A stretch of DNA of 43,093 nt from Proteiniphilum sp. GTDB taxonomy: Bacteria > Bacteroidota > Bacteroidia > Bacteroidales > Dysgonomonadaceae. The DNA lies in assembly GCA_018433945.1 (NCBI GenBank), contig JAHDQF010000018.1, positions 1 through 43,093 of the forward strand, given 5' to 3'. This document shows, one piece after another, positions 26,356 through 34,089 of this stretch; the stretch's first letter is position 1, and each line of letters opens with the position of its first letter. The translations under genes and the position numbers were made by a program. The notes under the pieces were generated by a model, which was not told the DNA's origin, ran no database searches, and was given only the letters and a program-made list of their open reading frames with translations.

Positions 26356-26565
26356 TCAAATCACTTCAAAATGCCTTTTAACCCTAACATATTTTTTTGA
26401 CTGATTTACTTTCGTTTTTTTCTCTGCCTTTTTGTTTTCTTCATCAAGGAAAATTACGACAGAGCCTTCCGGAATTTTATCGATAACATCAGGACGCTCA
26501 ATGATTTGTTCAACAAAATCAAAAGCTACTGCCATATCCCGTTGAATTTGTTCCTTATTTGTCAT
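26356..26565 (-). CDS. Small conserved acidic/basic protein, second gene of a coupled pair (DUF5647-like)
   Basis: A 69-residue protein: MTNKEQIQRDMAVAFDFVEQ, IIERPDVIDKIPEGSVVIF, then a lysine-rich tail. The helix followed by P-x-x-I-x-x-I-P-x-x-A/S-x-I/V pattern resembles the small DUF5647 group (tentative). Its ATG overlaps the stop of the preceding gene (26562-26565, ATGA), so the two were translated together. Size, coupling and location among toxin-antitoxin genes make a toxin-antitoxin-like role thinkable but unproven. Confidence 0.6.
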   Translation of the reverse strand: MTNKEQIQRDMAVAFDFVEQIIERPDVIDKIPEGSVVIFLDEENKKAEKKTKVNQSKKYVRVKRHFEVI

Positions 26566-26882
26566 TTTTTAATTTTTTTAATGTATTGTTCTTTATACCA
26601 CTCCCACTTATCTTCCAAATCTTGTCTTGCAAATGTAAATGCATATTTTAAATCCGGCGTCTCTATCACTTTCTTTTCTTTGTCTCCATTTGGGTGCAAT
26701 AAATCTCTGTGAAAAAATCCATGCGCACAATCATATCATACAATTGCAATCCATTTTCCATTAATCATTGCCTCGTACTGGATAACTAAATCAAGGATTT
26801 CTCCTTTATCTTTCTCAAAACGAACTCTGATTCTGTCTCTTAACTGGTATCCCAAGAATATGAAAAACTCTTTATCGTTCAT
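26562..26882 (-). pseudogene. Small conserved protein gene with one in-frame stop
   Basis: A 106-codon frame from the ATG at 26882: MNDKEFFIFLGYQLRDRIRV, VIQYEAMINGKWIAIV, then TGA at 26736-26738 (codon 49), then the same frame continues YDCAHGFFHRDLLHPNGDKE and DLEDKWEWYKEQYIKKIKK to the stop at 26562. The stop sits where R-YD-x-AHGFxHRD would be expected, and CGA to TGA is the simplest cause. Everything after it is well kept, so the loss looks recent. The His-rich AHGFFHRD block is the obvious functional patch. It precedes the 69-residue gene with a 4-base overlap. Confidence 0.75.
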
Positions 26883-26921
26883 TGTATCCTGTTTGTGGTA
26901 AAGATATGAATTAATAATGAA

Positions 26922-27542
26922 TCAAACGAATTTCATTTCTCTCACTGATTGGTTTTTAACAGGAAGGTCATCGCAAAGAAAAATTATGACTGATTGTTTA
27001 CCGATGCCAAGCATCCGGCAATGTGGGATGAGCTGTTGTATGTGACGGTGATGATTGATATTTTCATCTTTTAACTTTTTTACTGCTATCTGAGATTTTT
27101 GTTTGCCATAGGGAAAAAACCGATCGTGAAACTCAATCAAAATCTGAACTATTTTAATATCAGAATTAACAATGCTTTCAATTATTTCATATTCCAACCC
27201 TTCAATGTCCATTTTAAGCACATCAATTTTTTTATGACCCAAGAACTGCATAATATCAGCTAATGACTTCATTTTTACCACAATCGATTCCGCGCGTTGT
27301 TTCCCTTTCCATACATCTTTTCTCTGAAAGTCAGGGTTCAGGATCAACTCCTTGCGATTTTCGCACAAACGTTTCAGGTGTAGAACACTATACTGAACCT
27401 TTTCAACACGTACCTCCGCGTTCGGGTAAATGCTCAAAGAATCGTCATCACCGTTAATCTCCAATCCCGATTCGTTTTCCAGTAACTCTTCATCAGACAT
27501 TGTCTGGCTTTCAACTTCAGCTCTGTCCCTCACCTCATTCAT
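26922..27542 (-). pseudogene. Chimeric remnant: DUF262 N-terminus joined to an FkbM methyltransferase, then a GT2 start
   Basis: The 206-residue frame is made of unrelated pieces. Residues 1-84 match the start of DUF262/GmrS-type restriction proteins (VLHLKRLCENRKELILNPDF, QRKDVWKGKQR). Residues 86-162 match the C-terminal half of an FkbM-type SAM methyltransferase (KKIDVLKMDIEGLEYEIIES). Beyond that, another frame at 26984-27061 reads SIITVTYNSSSHIAGCL, the start of a family 2 glycosyltransferase. Catalytic parts of all three are missing. A -7-like TATCTTTG (27567-27574) lies upstream of the DUF262 start. It is probably dead, although the fused frame is open. Confidence 0.75.
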
Positions 27543-27667
27543 TTTGTCATCTATAAACGCGTATCACAAAGATAATCATTTTATGTACCCTTTTCTCCGG
27601 CAAAGGTAACACGCAACTATTATTTTAACCAATATTTGTGAGTCAATTTTTCAGGGAGATACAATTG

Positions 27668-27725
27668 TTACCGAAAACACTGCACTTTAATTTACCGAAA
27701 TTACTGCATTCTCAGTTACCGTTAG
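27668..27725 (-). repeat. Transposon-end-like repeat, family 2, inverted copy
   Basis: On the minus strand: GCAGTAATTTCGGTAA (27692-27707) and GCAGTGTTTTCGGTAA (27668-27683), with the same 24-base period as the plus-strand copy at 11921-11960. The flank 27704-27725 is a perfect 22-base inverted match to 33866-33887. The surrounding 27543-27763 gap holds nothing else I can name. Confidence 0.65.
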
Positions 27726-27763
27726 AACCTTTACCTAATTCTACCATTTTACCATAGGCCGGA

Positions 27764-27985
27764 CTATTTTTCACCTCGCTTATATGTACGTTTGACAAGA
27801 AATACTTCTTCAGTATTCCAATTTTCTATTTTGGAAGTTCCAGCGATTACCCGAATGTCGCCTTTTGAGTTGGGTGATGCAATAACAACCACCGGTCGCG
27901 GTTTGTGTTGAAAAGAATCGGCGAAAGAAACATCATAGATGTTGATTCCTCCTACTTTAACTGAATTTACAGGTATTTGCTCCAT
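27764..27985 (-). CDS. MazF/PemK-like toxin, short form
   Basis: A 73-residue protein with a MazF-like beta-barrel core: VGGINIYDVSFADSFQHKPR, then PVVVIASPNSKGDIRVIAGT. The KPRPVVVIAS strand is the family hallmark. MazF proteins usually run to about 100-115 residues; this one stops after VFLVKRTYKRGEK without the C-terminal helix, so it may be truncated. Repeat DNA begins about 40 bases past its stop. The gene overlaps the upstream antitoxin-like gene by 19 bases, the normal antitoxin-first order for mazEF-type modules. Confidence 0.65.
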   Translation of the reverse strand: MEQIPVNSVKVGGINIYDVSFADSFQHKPRPVVVIASPNSKGDIRVIAGTSKIENWNTEEVFLVKRTYKRGEK

Positions 27986-28182
27986 AGTTCGTCTTCGTCT
28001 TTGTCTTCTTCGATGATTAAATTATTACTTGCGGCGTAGAATTCCTCTTCTTCCGAAAGCTGATTGTATTTTTTTGAAGGTTTTGTTGCCAGAATAATGA
28101 TTTCAACCTCCTCTGCGAAATCTTCAGGAATGTTGAACAGATGAAACTGTTCTTTGGATAATTGTCTTCTTATTGCTTTCAT
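27967..28182 (-). CDS. Probable antitoxin of the MazF-like module
   Basis: A 71-residue acidic protein starting MKAIRRQLSKEQFHLFNIPE and ending in an acid-rich tail (EEDKDEDELWSKYL). The short N-terminal beta-type stretch and acidic C-terminus suit an antitoxin that dimerises on DNA and wraps the toxin. I do not recognise the exact family, so the call rests on size, charge and the 19-base overlap with the MazF-like gene. An inverted repeat lies 50 bases upstream (28232-28262) over a -7-like box. Confidence 0.6.
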   Translation of the reverse strand: MKAIRRQLSKEQFHLFNIPEDFAEEVEIIILATKPSKKYNQLSEEEEFYAASNNLIIEEDKDEDELWSKYL

Positions 28183-28229
28183 TTTTTTTACGAATTACAC
28201 GTTAATAGGAATTACACGAAAGAGTGTCA

Positions 28230-28262
28230 CAAAGTTACTCTAAGGCTTTCTTTGAGTAACTT
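28230..28262. promoter_or_regulatory. Inverted repeat over a -7-like box upstream of the antitoxin gene
   Basis: AAGTTACTC (28232-28240) / GAGTAACTT (28254-28262), perfect 9-base arms, 13-base loop. The minus strand reads TAACTTTG at 28230-28237, a -7 match that overlaps the first arm. It may be the autoregulatory operator of the toxin-antitoxin pair. It is also just past the WecA-like gene's stop, so it could act as a terminator hairpin. Confidence 0.5.
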
Positions 28263-28276
28263 CGGGAATACTTACC

Positions 28277-29242
28277 TCACACCTTTTTAGCGTTCATCAG
28301 CGGGAATTTAAGCATGTAAAGGCCCATCAACACCAGCAGGATAATCACGAATATGCCCCACCCCATTACCGGATAAAGCACGATGATCAGTGCCGAGCAA
28401 AGCAGCTGCACCGCGAAGTAGATCAGCGACACCAGCCGGTGCGGCATCCTCTTCTCGTTCGCCAGAATCTGATAAAAATGAAGTCGATGCGCCTCCATGA
28501 TGTTTTGTTTCAGCCGGATGCGATGCAGGATGGTCATCACCGCATCCACGCCATACACCATCAGGAAGCCCAGCCATATCAGGTTCTCCGTTTTGAGGAT
28601 CAGCAACAGCAGCAGTGTCACAATCCAGAAGGCGATGGCCACGCTACCCACGTCACCGGCAAAGCACCGGGCTCTTTTCCGGAAGTTGAAGAAGAGGAAC
28701 ACGACGGATGCAATCATCGGGTACCAGATCAGGTCCGGATGTACAAAGTTGCCGTACGACAGGTTCACATACTGGAGCGAAGCCAGCACCGCGATGCTGT
28801 ACAATCCCGTGATCCCGTTGATGCCATCCATAAAGTTATAGGCATTTACAATCCCGATAAACACGATGTAACCGATCACGATAGCCCACCAAGGATACAT
28901 CCCGAAGACACCTGCCAGGTAAAAAGCGCAGCTCATTGCCAGCAGATGGAAAAGCAGGCGCACCTGCTGACCCAATCCCACCACATCATCCACGAAACTC
29001 ACCCCCGCAATCAGCGTGATGCCGACAAAGAACCAGAGCGACGAGGATGAGAAATGGAACAGCAGGAACAGCAGCGCCGCTACCCACCAGATGATCCCCC
29101 CACCCCTAATGGTGATGTAATTGTGTGAACTCCGCTCGTTCGGCTTATCGATAATGTTAAACCGATCCGCTATCCGGAAATAAAAAAGTTCTGCCGCAAG
29201 CAGCAAAACCATAACAATCAAATATGTTGTAACTGTACCCAT
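28277..29242 (-). CDS. WecA/WbpL-like undecaprenyl-phosphate sugar-1-phosphate transferase (copy B)
   Basis: A polytopic inner-membrane enzyme (GT4-type, PF00953 family) that starts lipid-linked glycan synthesis by moving a sugar-1-phosphate, usually an N-acetylated hexosamine or deoxyhexosamine, onto undecaprenyl phosphate. The 321-residue product has about ten spans and the family motifs SFVDDVVGLG (catalytic Asp pair), NAYNFMDGINGITGL and FAGDVGS. It follows the epimerase gene by 9 bases. The same pair occurs at 34.1-36.0 kb and as scraps at 19.3-19.9 kb. The paired epimerase probably makes the sugar nucleotide it uses, as with WbpV/WbpL in Pseudomonas (inference). Confidence 0.93.
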   Translation of the reverse strand: MGTVTTYLIVMVLLLAAELFYFRIADRFNIIDKPNERSSHNYITIRGGGIIWWVAALLFLLFHFSSSSLWFFVGITLIAGVSFVDDVVGLGQQVRLLFHLLAMSCAFYLAGVFGMYPWWAIVIGYIVFIGIVNAYNFMDGINGITGLYSIAVLASLQYVNLSYGNFVHPDLIWYPMIASVVFLFFNFRKRARCFAGDVGSVAIAFWIVTLLLLLILKTENLIWLGFLMVYGVDAVMTILHRIRLKQNIMEAHRLHFYQILANEKRMPHRLVSLIYFAVQLLCSALIIVLYPVMGWGIFVIILLVLMGLYMLKFPLMNAKKV

Positions 29243-29251
29243 TCTACCCTG

Positions 29252-30193
29252 TTATCTGAAACTATCCAGCGTTTTTCGCATTCCCTCTTTGGCCGATACC
29301 GGCATTTTGTCGATACCCAGTGCCTGTTTTATTTTCCCGTTGCTCACCACGTAGTTCTCCGTCAGTTTGCGCAGCCGCTCCTTGTTCAGCGGCAGGTGCA
29401 ACGTCCCTCCTACCGAAGCCGCAGCGCTCATCATTCCTTTTGGCAGTTTCCAGATATGCGACTTCTTTCCGACCGATTCGCTGATCAGCCCGATCAGTTC
29501 GTTGGTCGATAACGGTTCATCGTCACCCACATGATAGATACCACTCTCAATATTCCCCTTCACGATCAGCTGCTCCACCACGTAAGAGATATTGTCGATG
29601 GAACAGAACGAGCGCCGGTTTTCATACGCACCCAGTGGCCAGGGAATTCCTTTCTTCACCACACTGTACAGCAGGTTCAGATTCCCCTTGTTCCCCGGTC
29701 CGTGAATCATACAAGGACGCAAAATATATATATTTTTTGTCTTGGCTCTTGGCTCTTGATTCTTTGCTCTTGTTATATACTCCTCCGCCCGTATCTTCGA
29801 TTCCCCATAGGGGCCTACCGGTGCAGGCACCACCTCCTCCGTCAGGACATCACCCGGCACGCTGTCCGCAGCCGCCTTCACCGAACTGAAGAAGATAAAT
29901 GTCCGCGCATCCGATTGCAGGAAATAATCGAATATCTTTTGCGTAAGGCCCGTGTTCACATCAAAATAAACCTGTGACAGGCTTTGGTTCTTTGTATCGT
30001 GCGCCTTTCCTGCAAGATGTACAATCGCATCCACCGGAGGAACTTTACCCAATTCGTCCCAGCCAAAAGTGTGTTCCACACCCTCCTTATCCGGCTGACG
30101 GATATCAAGTCCGAAAATTTTATGATTTTTGTACCAATTGTTGGTGAAATTGGTACCGACAAACCCGTTGATACCGGTGATAAGAATCTTCAT
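29252..30193 (-). CDS. NAD-dependent epimerase/dehydratase, extended SDR (copy B)
   Basis: A 313-residue cytoplasmic sugar-nucleotide enzyme. The cofactor motif TGINGFVGTNF (6-16), FFSSVKA with the Ser-Ser pair at about 103-104, and catalytic Tyr129/Lys133 (YGESK) are intact. The loop after the active-site helix, residues 141-150 (TRAKNQEPRAK), is encoded by a heptamer repeat (29741-29775) absent from copy C. The C-terminal substrate domain ends GIDKMPVSAKEGMRKTLDSF. It pairs with the WecA-like transferase, which suggests it reduces or epimerises C4 of a UDP-deoxyhexosamine (WbpV/FnlA-type role, inference). Exact substrate is not decidable. Confidence 0.9.
   Translation of the reverse strand: MKILITGINGFVGTNFTNNWYKNHKIFGLDIRQPDKEGVEHTFGWDELGKVPPVDAIVHLAGKAHDTKNQSLSQVYFDVNTGLTQKIFDYFLQSDARTFIFFSSVKAAADSVPGDVLTEEVVPAPVGPYGESKIRAEEYITRAKNQEPRAKTKNIYILRPCMIHGPGNKGNLNLLYSVVKKGIPWPLGAYENRRSFCSIDNISYVVEQLIVKGNIESGIYHVGDDEPLSTNELIGLISESVGKKSHIWKLPKGMMSAAASVGGTLHLPLNKERLRKLTENYVVSNGKIKQALGIDKMPVSAKEGMRKTLDSFR
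29741..29775. repeat. Heptamer tandem repeat inside the epimerase gene
   Basis: Five 7-base units on the plus strand: CTTGGCT, CTTGGCT, CTTGATT, CTTTGCT, CTTGTTA. The dead copy at 19434-19461 has four units, and its reading frame is lost at that place. Loss or gain of one unit shifts the frame because 7 is not divisible by 3. Confidence 0.75.
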
Positions 30194-30204
30194 TTTATTG
30201 TAAT

Positions 30205-33060
30205 TTACGACCTCGAAACCTGGAAACCTTTGTACGAGAGCTTCATCTCCACGAAACGGGCTTTGTCGTTCGGCCGGTTTTCATTGAGTATTTTTCTGAT
30301 GCGCACTGCCGCATCCGGATCCTTGGCCACCATGTACAGGTATCCTCCGCCGCCGGCACCGGGCAATTTGTATCCCAATGTATAATCTTTGATCAGATCG
30401 ATGATGCGCTCCACTTCCGGCGGATTTGTGCCACTGTCGATCATTTTATTCTGTTGCCATGTTTTCAGGATTAGCTTTCCATATCGATCAAAATCGCCCC
30501 GCTGTATACATTCCGCCATATCCACGGCATGCGTTTTCATCTCATGCAGGATGGAAAGATGCCGGCCCGAGTTCAGGAACATCGACCGGACAATCTCTCC
30601 CAGGATATTTTTTGCCACGCGGGTGATTCCCGTGTAATACAACAGATGACAGGCAGCATATGCCGGGTCGGTGAAGAGCGATTCCGGCAGCCAGCTGATC
30701 TGTGGTTTTTGCACAAGACCGCGTTCCGACTCCAGCAGCTTCACCCCATGCAGGATACCGCCATACTGGTCCTGCCAACCGCCGCCGCTGGTCAACAGCT
30801 GCTCCAGTACCAGCGTGTGGGTACCAATCTCCTGCTTGCTCCACTGCAAACCACAGAAGTCGTTCAATGCACCCAGCACCGTCGCAGCCAGTATCGAGCT
30901 GGTACCCAGTCCCGATCCGGCAGGAATGGCTGCCAGCAGCGTGATTTCAATCCCAGCACCAAACGCCTTCAACTGTTCGCCGAGCGTATCAAACTGATCG
31001 CCGGAAAACTCCGGGAGAAAGCCGCAGAGTGCCAGTGCTGCCCTGGGGATGGAGAAAGGCGATCCCAGCTTCCGGTAATCACGGAGCTCATCATAGGTCT
31101 CCACCACCTCCGTTGCCCCCATATCAATAGAGCGCAACACAAATCTGAATTCCTTGCAAGGTTTCACATACACCTGCAAGGGAGGCTGTCCATTCAGCTC
31201 GATGGCCATGTTCACCACACTCCCGCCGGCATAGAGCGAGAAGGGCGGTGTGTCGGTCCACCCTCCTGCCAGATCAATGCGTACGGGACTTCTTCCCCAC
31301 ACAATCTGATCAGGGAGCGCTGCAAGTCCTGGCGTTCGTTTCCTGTCAGCCACCGCTTCAATCAAACCGTTCCGCAACAATGAGAATGCCTCAGCCTCTT
31401 CTGTTTCCGATTTCACCTTGTAACCCTGCAATGAAAATATGCGGGAACGAAGCATCCGGTTATGAATCCGCTGCATCCTGTCAGCCTCTTCGGGCAGCGC
31501 CAATGGTACCGGCAACTGCAGGCGGAAATAATCTGCCGCCACATCACTTAAGTCCAGCTGATAAAAAACACTCTTCCCGTAGTTTCGCTCCAGCATCGGG
31601 TAGTTCTTTTGCCGAAACGCCGCCCGTTGGGCATATAACCGCGATAAAGATGCCCGGTCCATCAACTCATTTGCAGAGAATCGTTTTGACCGAAGCCAGA
31701 TCTCTTTACCTTCGGCAGATAACGATTCCCCGCCAATCATCCACAGCAGTACCGTCTCCAGGTCATCCATCGAATCCGGACAGGGGAAAAGAGGAGCTTG
31801 CTGCAGATCGATAGCCTCTCCCCCCAATTCTGTGAAGTCCAACCCCCGCTCTTCCAGCCATTGTCGCACCGGCCTTCCCATCAAAAGCGTTTTCGGAGCG
31901 CCGATTACTCCTTTAAACATGTCATCGATTCCGTACGGGCGCACCACATAACCCTTTTCATCCACCGGAACCATATCAATGCAGACCCCCTCCGGCAGGT
32001 CTATATGCCAGTCGTTCTCCGGCACACCCGTCACCACGTGATCTGCCGAAAGGCGCCATCCTTTCCCGATATGAGCGTTCTCTATCCAGATATTGCGATG
32101 CTCCTCCGTGAATAGCGGTTCGATCACCGCATTCTGTGTGAAGATGGCAGGGTTGGGTTTAATTTTGCGGTGCATGATCAGTCGCTGGTCATACACCTTG
32201 TTCTGCAATGCCAGCGTAGAGGATATCATCTCGCGACTGGTTCCGTAATGATAGAACTCCCCTCCGTTGAGAGGCAAGATTTTCACCGTCAGTCCGTTTA
32301 CGGCAACATCTGTTTTTGAAGGTCGATTGCCCAATGCCAGTCCAAAATCACTGTAGAGGTCATAAAACCGCATCGCTTGCTCACCCGCATAGGAACGCTC
32401 CCGCAACAACTGTACCGCCTTGTCGCTCAGCAGCCAGAGTCCGATGTCTATCAGGAAGAAGTGTGAGTGCGACAGATTTTCCAGTTCCCCCAGCGAGGGT
32501 TTCTGGAGCATGCAATCCACCTCTCCCGGTGCATCTCTTCGGGCGGCAAACACACCGTGGCGCGTAGCCAGCGATGCGTCCACCCACAGTCCGTAACAGA
32601 CCACATCCGCTTCCGGTATCTCCTGCAACGGCCTGTCGGTGTGTATATAAACATCGCCGCTCACCACCAGTGTGCGCAGAGAAGCAGGCGACTGCTGCAT
32701 GATCTTCTCGTAGAGCGGCAGCTGTAGATTCAGCAGATCCTGCGATAACCGCTGCCCCCTGGCCCAGCGAAACACCGGCACCGGGAGACTGATCTTACCC
32801 ATCACCGCGTAGGCAGGAAGGCGACGGCTCTGCCCTCCCGCATGAATCAGAATCCGCTTCTCAGCCGACAGCCAATCCATAAAATCCACTCCCGGATGCT
32901 CATCCCGGTAACACTCCTCCAGCAGCCAGGTCGTACCGCTGCCCGATCCCAGTCGTTTCTCCCGCGGATCCGAAGTACAAAACCAATCTTCCCGGTTATG
33001 TTCATGCAGCCGGTGATAATCGGATACCGCGTTGGGAGGAAGAGAAAGCAATCGTCGCAT
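30205..33060 (-). CDS. fkp: Bifunctional L-fucokinase / L-fucose-1-P guanylyltransferase
   Basis: Phosphorylates free L-fucose and transfers GMP to give GDP-L-fucose, the salvage route used by Bacteroides to decorate capsules and glycoproteins. The ATG at 33060 gives 951 residues, very near the 949 of B. fragilis Fkp; the GTG one codon upstream is less likely. The N-terminal half (about 1-450) is the pyrophosphorylase with the loop IHAGGQSRRLPAYAVMGK. The C-terminal half (about 590-951) is a GHMP kinase with VRIDLAGGWTDTPP, IPAGSGLGTSSILAATVLGA and KLPGAGGGGYLYMVAK. A -7-like TAACTTTG (33063-33070) sits immediately before the ATG. The epimerase gene follows by 11 bases. Confidence 0.97.
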   Translation of the reverse strand: MRRLLSLPPNAVSDYHRLHEHNREDWFCTSDPREKRLGSGSGTTWLLEECYRDEHPGVDFMDWLSAEKRILIHAGGQSRRLPAYAVMGKISLPVPVFRWARGQRLSQDLLNLQLPLYEKIMQQSPASLRTLVVSGDVYIHTDRPLQEIPEADVVCYGLWVDASLATRHGVFAARRDAPGEVDCMLQKPSLGELENLSHSHFFLIDIGLWLLSDKAVQLLRERSYAGEQAMRFYDLYSDFGLALGNRPSKTDVAVNGLTVKILPLNGGEFYHYGTSREMISSTLALQNKVYDQRLIMHRKIKPNPAIFTQNAVIEPLFTEEHRNIWIENAHIGKGWRLSADHVVTGVPENDWHIDLPEGVCIDMVPVDEKGYVVRPYGIDDMFKGVIGAPKTLLMGRPVRQWLEERGLDFTELGGEAIDLQQAPLFPCPDSMDDLETVLLWMIGGESLSAEGKEIWLRSKRFSANELMDRASLSRLYAQRAAFRQKNYPMLERNYGKSVFYQLDLSDVAADYFRLQLPVPLALPEEADRMQRIHNRMLRSRIFSLQGYKVKSETEEAEAFSLLRNGLIEAVADRKRTPGLAALPDQIVWGRSPVRIDLAGGWTDTPPFSLYAGGSVVNMAIELNGQPPLQVYVKPCKEFRFVLRSIDMGATEVVETYDELRDYRKLGSPFSIPRAALALCGFLPEFSGDQFDTLGEQLKAFGAGIEITLLAAIPAGSGLGTSSILAATVLGALNDFCGLQWSKQEIGTHTLVLEQLLTSGGGWQDQYGGILHGVKLLESERGLVQKPQISWLPESLFTDPAYAACHLLYYTGITRVAKNILGEIVRSMFLNSGRHLSILHEMKTHAVDMAECIQRGDFDRYGKLILKTWQQNKMIDSGTNPPEVERIIDLIKDYTLGYKLPGAGGGGYLYMVAKDPDAAVRIRKILNENRPNDKARFVEMKLSYKGFQVSRS

Positions 33061-33142
33061 CACAAAGTTACACTGTTAACCTTACATGTTACCCTCATCA
33101 TCAATATCCGCTTTCAGTTTCAGCTTGCGCACGAAACGCATA

Positions 33143-33826
33143 TCATGCATCCAGGTTACCCAGGTAAAGCTTGTCCTGCATCCCCTGTGCAATCCGCGCT
33201 GCCGCAATGGTGATCTTCCGCGTCACAAAAGTCTCACCCCGTCGCTCACTCTCATGGTTAAAGAGGATACCGTTCACCGCATACATCCCATAGGATTCAC
33301 GGTAGTTCTTCGTGATCCAGAAACCGTAGAGTTTTGCCACCCCATTAGGCCTTCTCGGGTAGAAAGTCGTTGTCTCCTTCTGCGGCACCTCCTGCACCAG
33401 TCCGAAGAGCTCGGAGGTCGATGCCTGATAGATGCGCGTTTTCTTCTCCAGTCCAAGGATACGCACCGCTTCCAACAGGCGTAGCGTACCCACTGCATCC
33501 GTCTCAGCCGTATATTCCGGTACATCGAAGCTCACCTTCACATGGCTTTGTGCAGCCAGGTTGTATATTTCATCCGGCTGAATCGTCTGAATCACCCGTA
33601 TCAGTGAGCTTGAGTCAGTCATATCCGCGTAGTGCAGGTTAATGAGACGTTTGTGGTGCATATCGCGCACCCATTCATCCAGGTAGAGATGTTCAATCCG
33701 TCCCGTATTAAACGAAGAAGACCGCCGCAACAGTCCGTGTACTTCATAACCTTTTTCCAGCAGAAATTCCGCCAGATAGGAACCATCCTGCCCGGTGATG
33801 CCGGAGATCAATGCGATTTTTGTCAT
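33143..33826 (-). pseudogene. Truncated second GDP-mannose 4,6-dehydratase gene
   Basis: From the ATG at 33826, 227 residues closely match the intact Gmd at 12.7 kb, then TGA follows LYLGNLDA where the intact enzyme goes on [12 protein letters not shown]. The last 125 or so residues, which complete the GDP-mannose site, are gone. The catalytic YxxxK reads RPNGVAK instead of SPYGVAK, so the key Tyr is Asn. It is certainly inactive as Gmd. A short frame past the stop (MRFVRKLKLKADIDDEGNM, ending 33082) may be the tail of another lost gene. The position upstream of fkp hints that gmd and fkp were once one operon. Confidence 0.9.
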
Positions 33827-33865
33827 ATAAATTATTTTCAATTTGTCTTATCTAAAGATCTGCTG

Positions 33866-33887
33866 CTAACGGTAACTGAGAATGCAG
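33866..33887 (+). repeat. Partial family 2 transposon-end repeat
   Basis: A perfect 22-base inverted match to 27704-27725 (core GGTAACTGAGAATGCAG). It stops after the first GCAG, and the family 1 repeat begins three bases later, so two element ends are fused here. Confidence 0.6.
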
Positions 33888-33890
33888 AAT

Positions 33891-34089
33891 GGATATTCCG
33901 GAGCATACTGACCCCCCATTCCGGGCATACTGACCCCCTGGAAAACCAGGTTTAACAGGTATGTTTTAACTGACATTCCGGCGATTATTGACCCCTCTAA
34001 TAGAAAACAATATCACTTTTGCGAGTGACGCTATTTTTATAGCAACACCGTTTTTTATTTGCTCAGATCGTGACTCAAATTTTGTGGGA
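33891..34089 (+). mobile_element. Solo transposon-end-like repeat, family 1, copy B
   Basis: Same order of motifs as 23163-23342: ACTGACCCCCCATTCCGGG, ACTGACCCCC, TTAACTGACATTCCGG, TTATTGACCCC, then a tail with AGATCGTGACTCAA. It is about 20 bases longer than copy A around 34040. The last ten or so codons and the stop of the WecA-like copy C gene lie inside it, so it forms the 3' end of that gene. Confidence 0.6.

Noticed and set aside
28192-28218. Direct repeats GAATTACACG (two copies) before the antitoxin gene, considered as start of a CRISPR array
   Set aside because: Only two copies 17 bases apart and no unique spacers; this is common Bacteroidetes intergenic low-complexity DNA.
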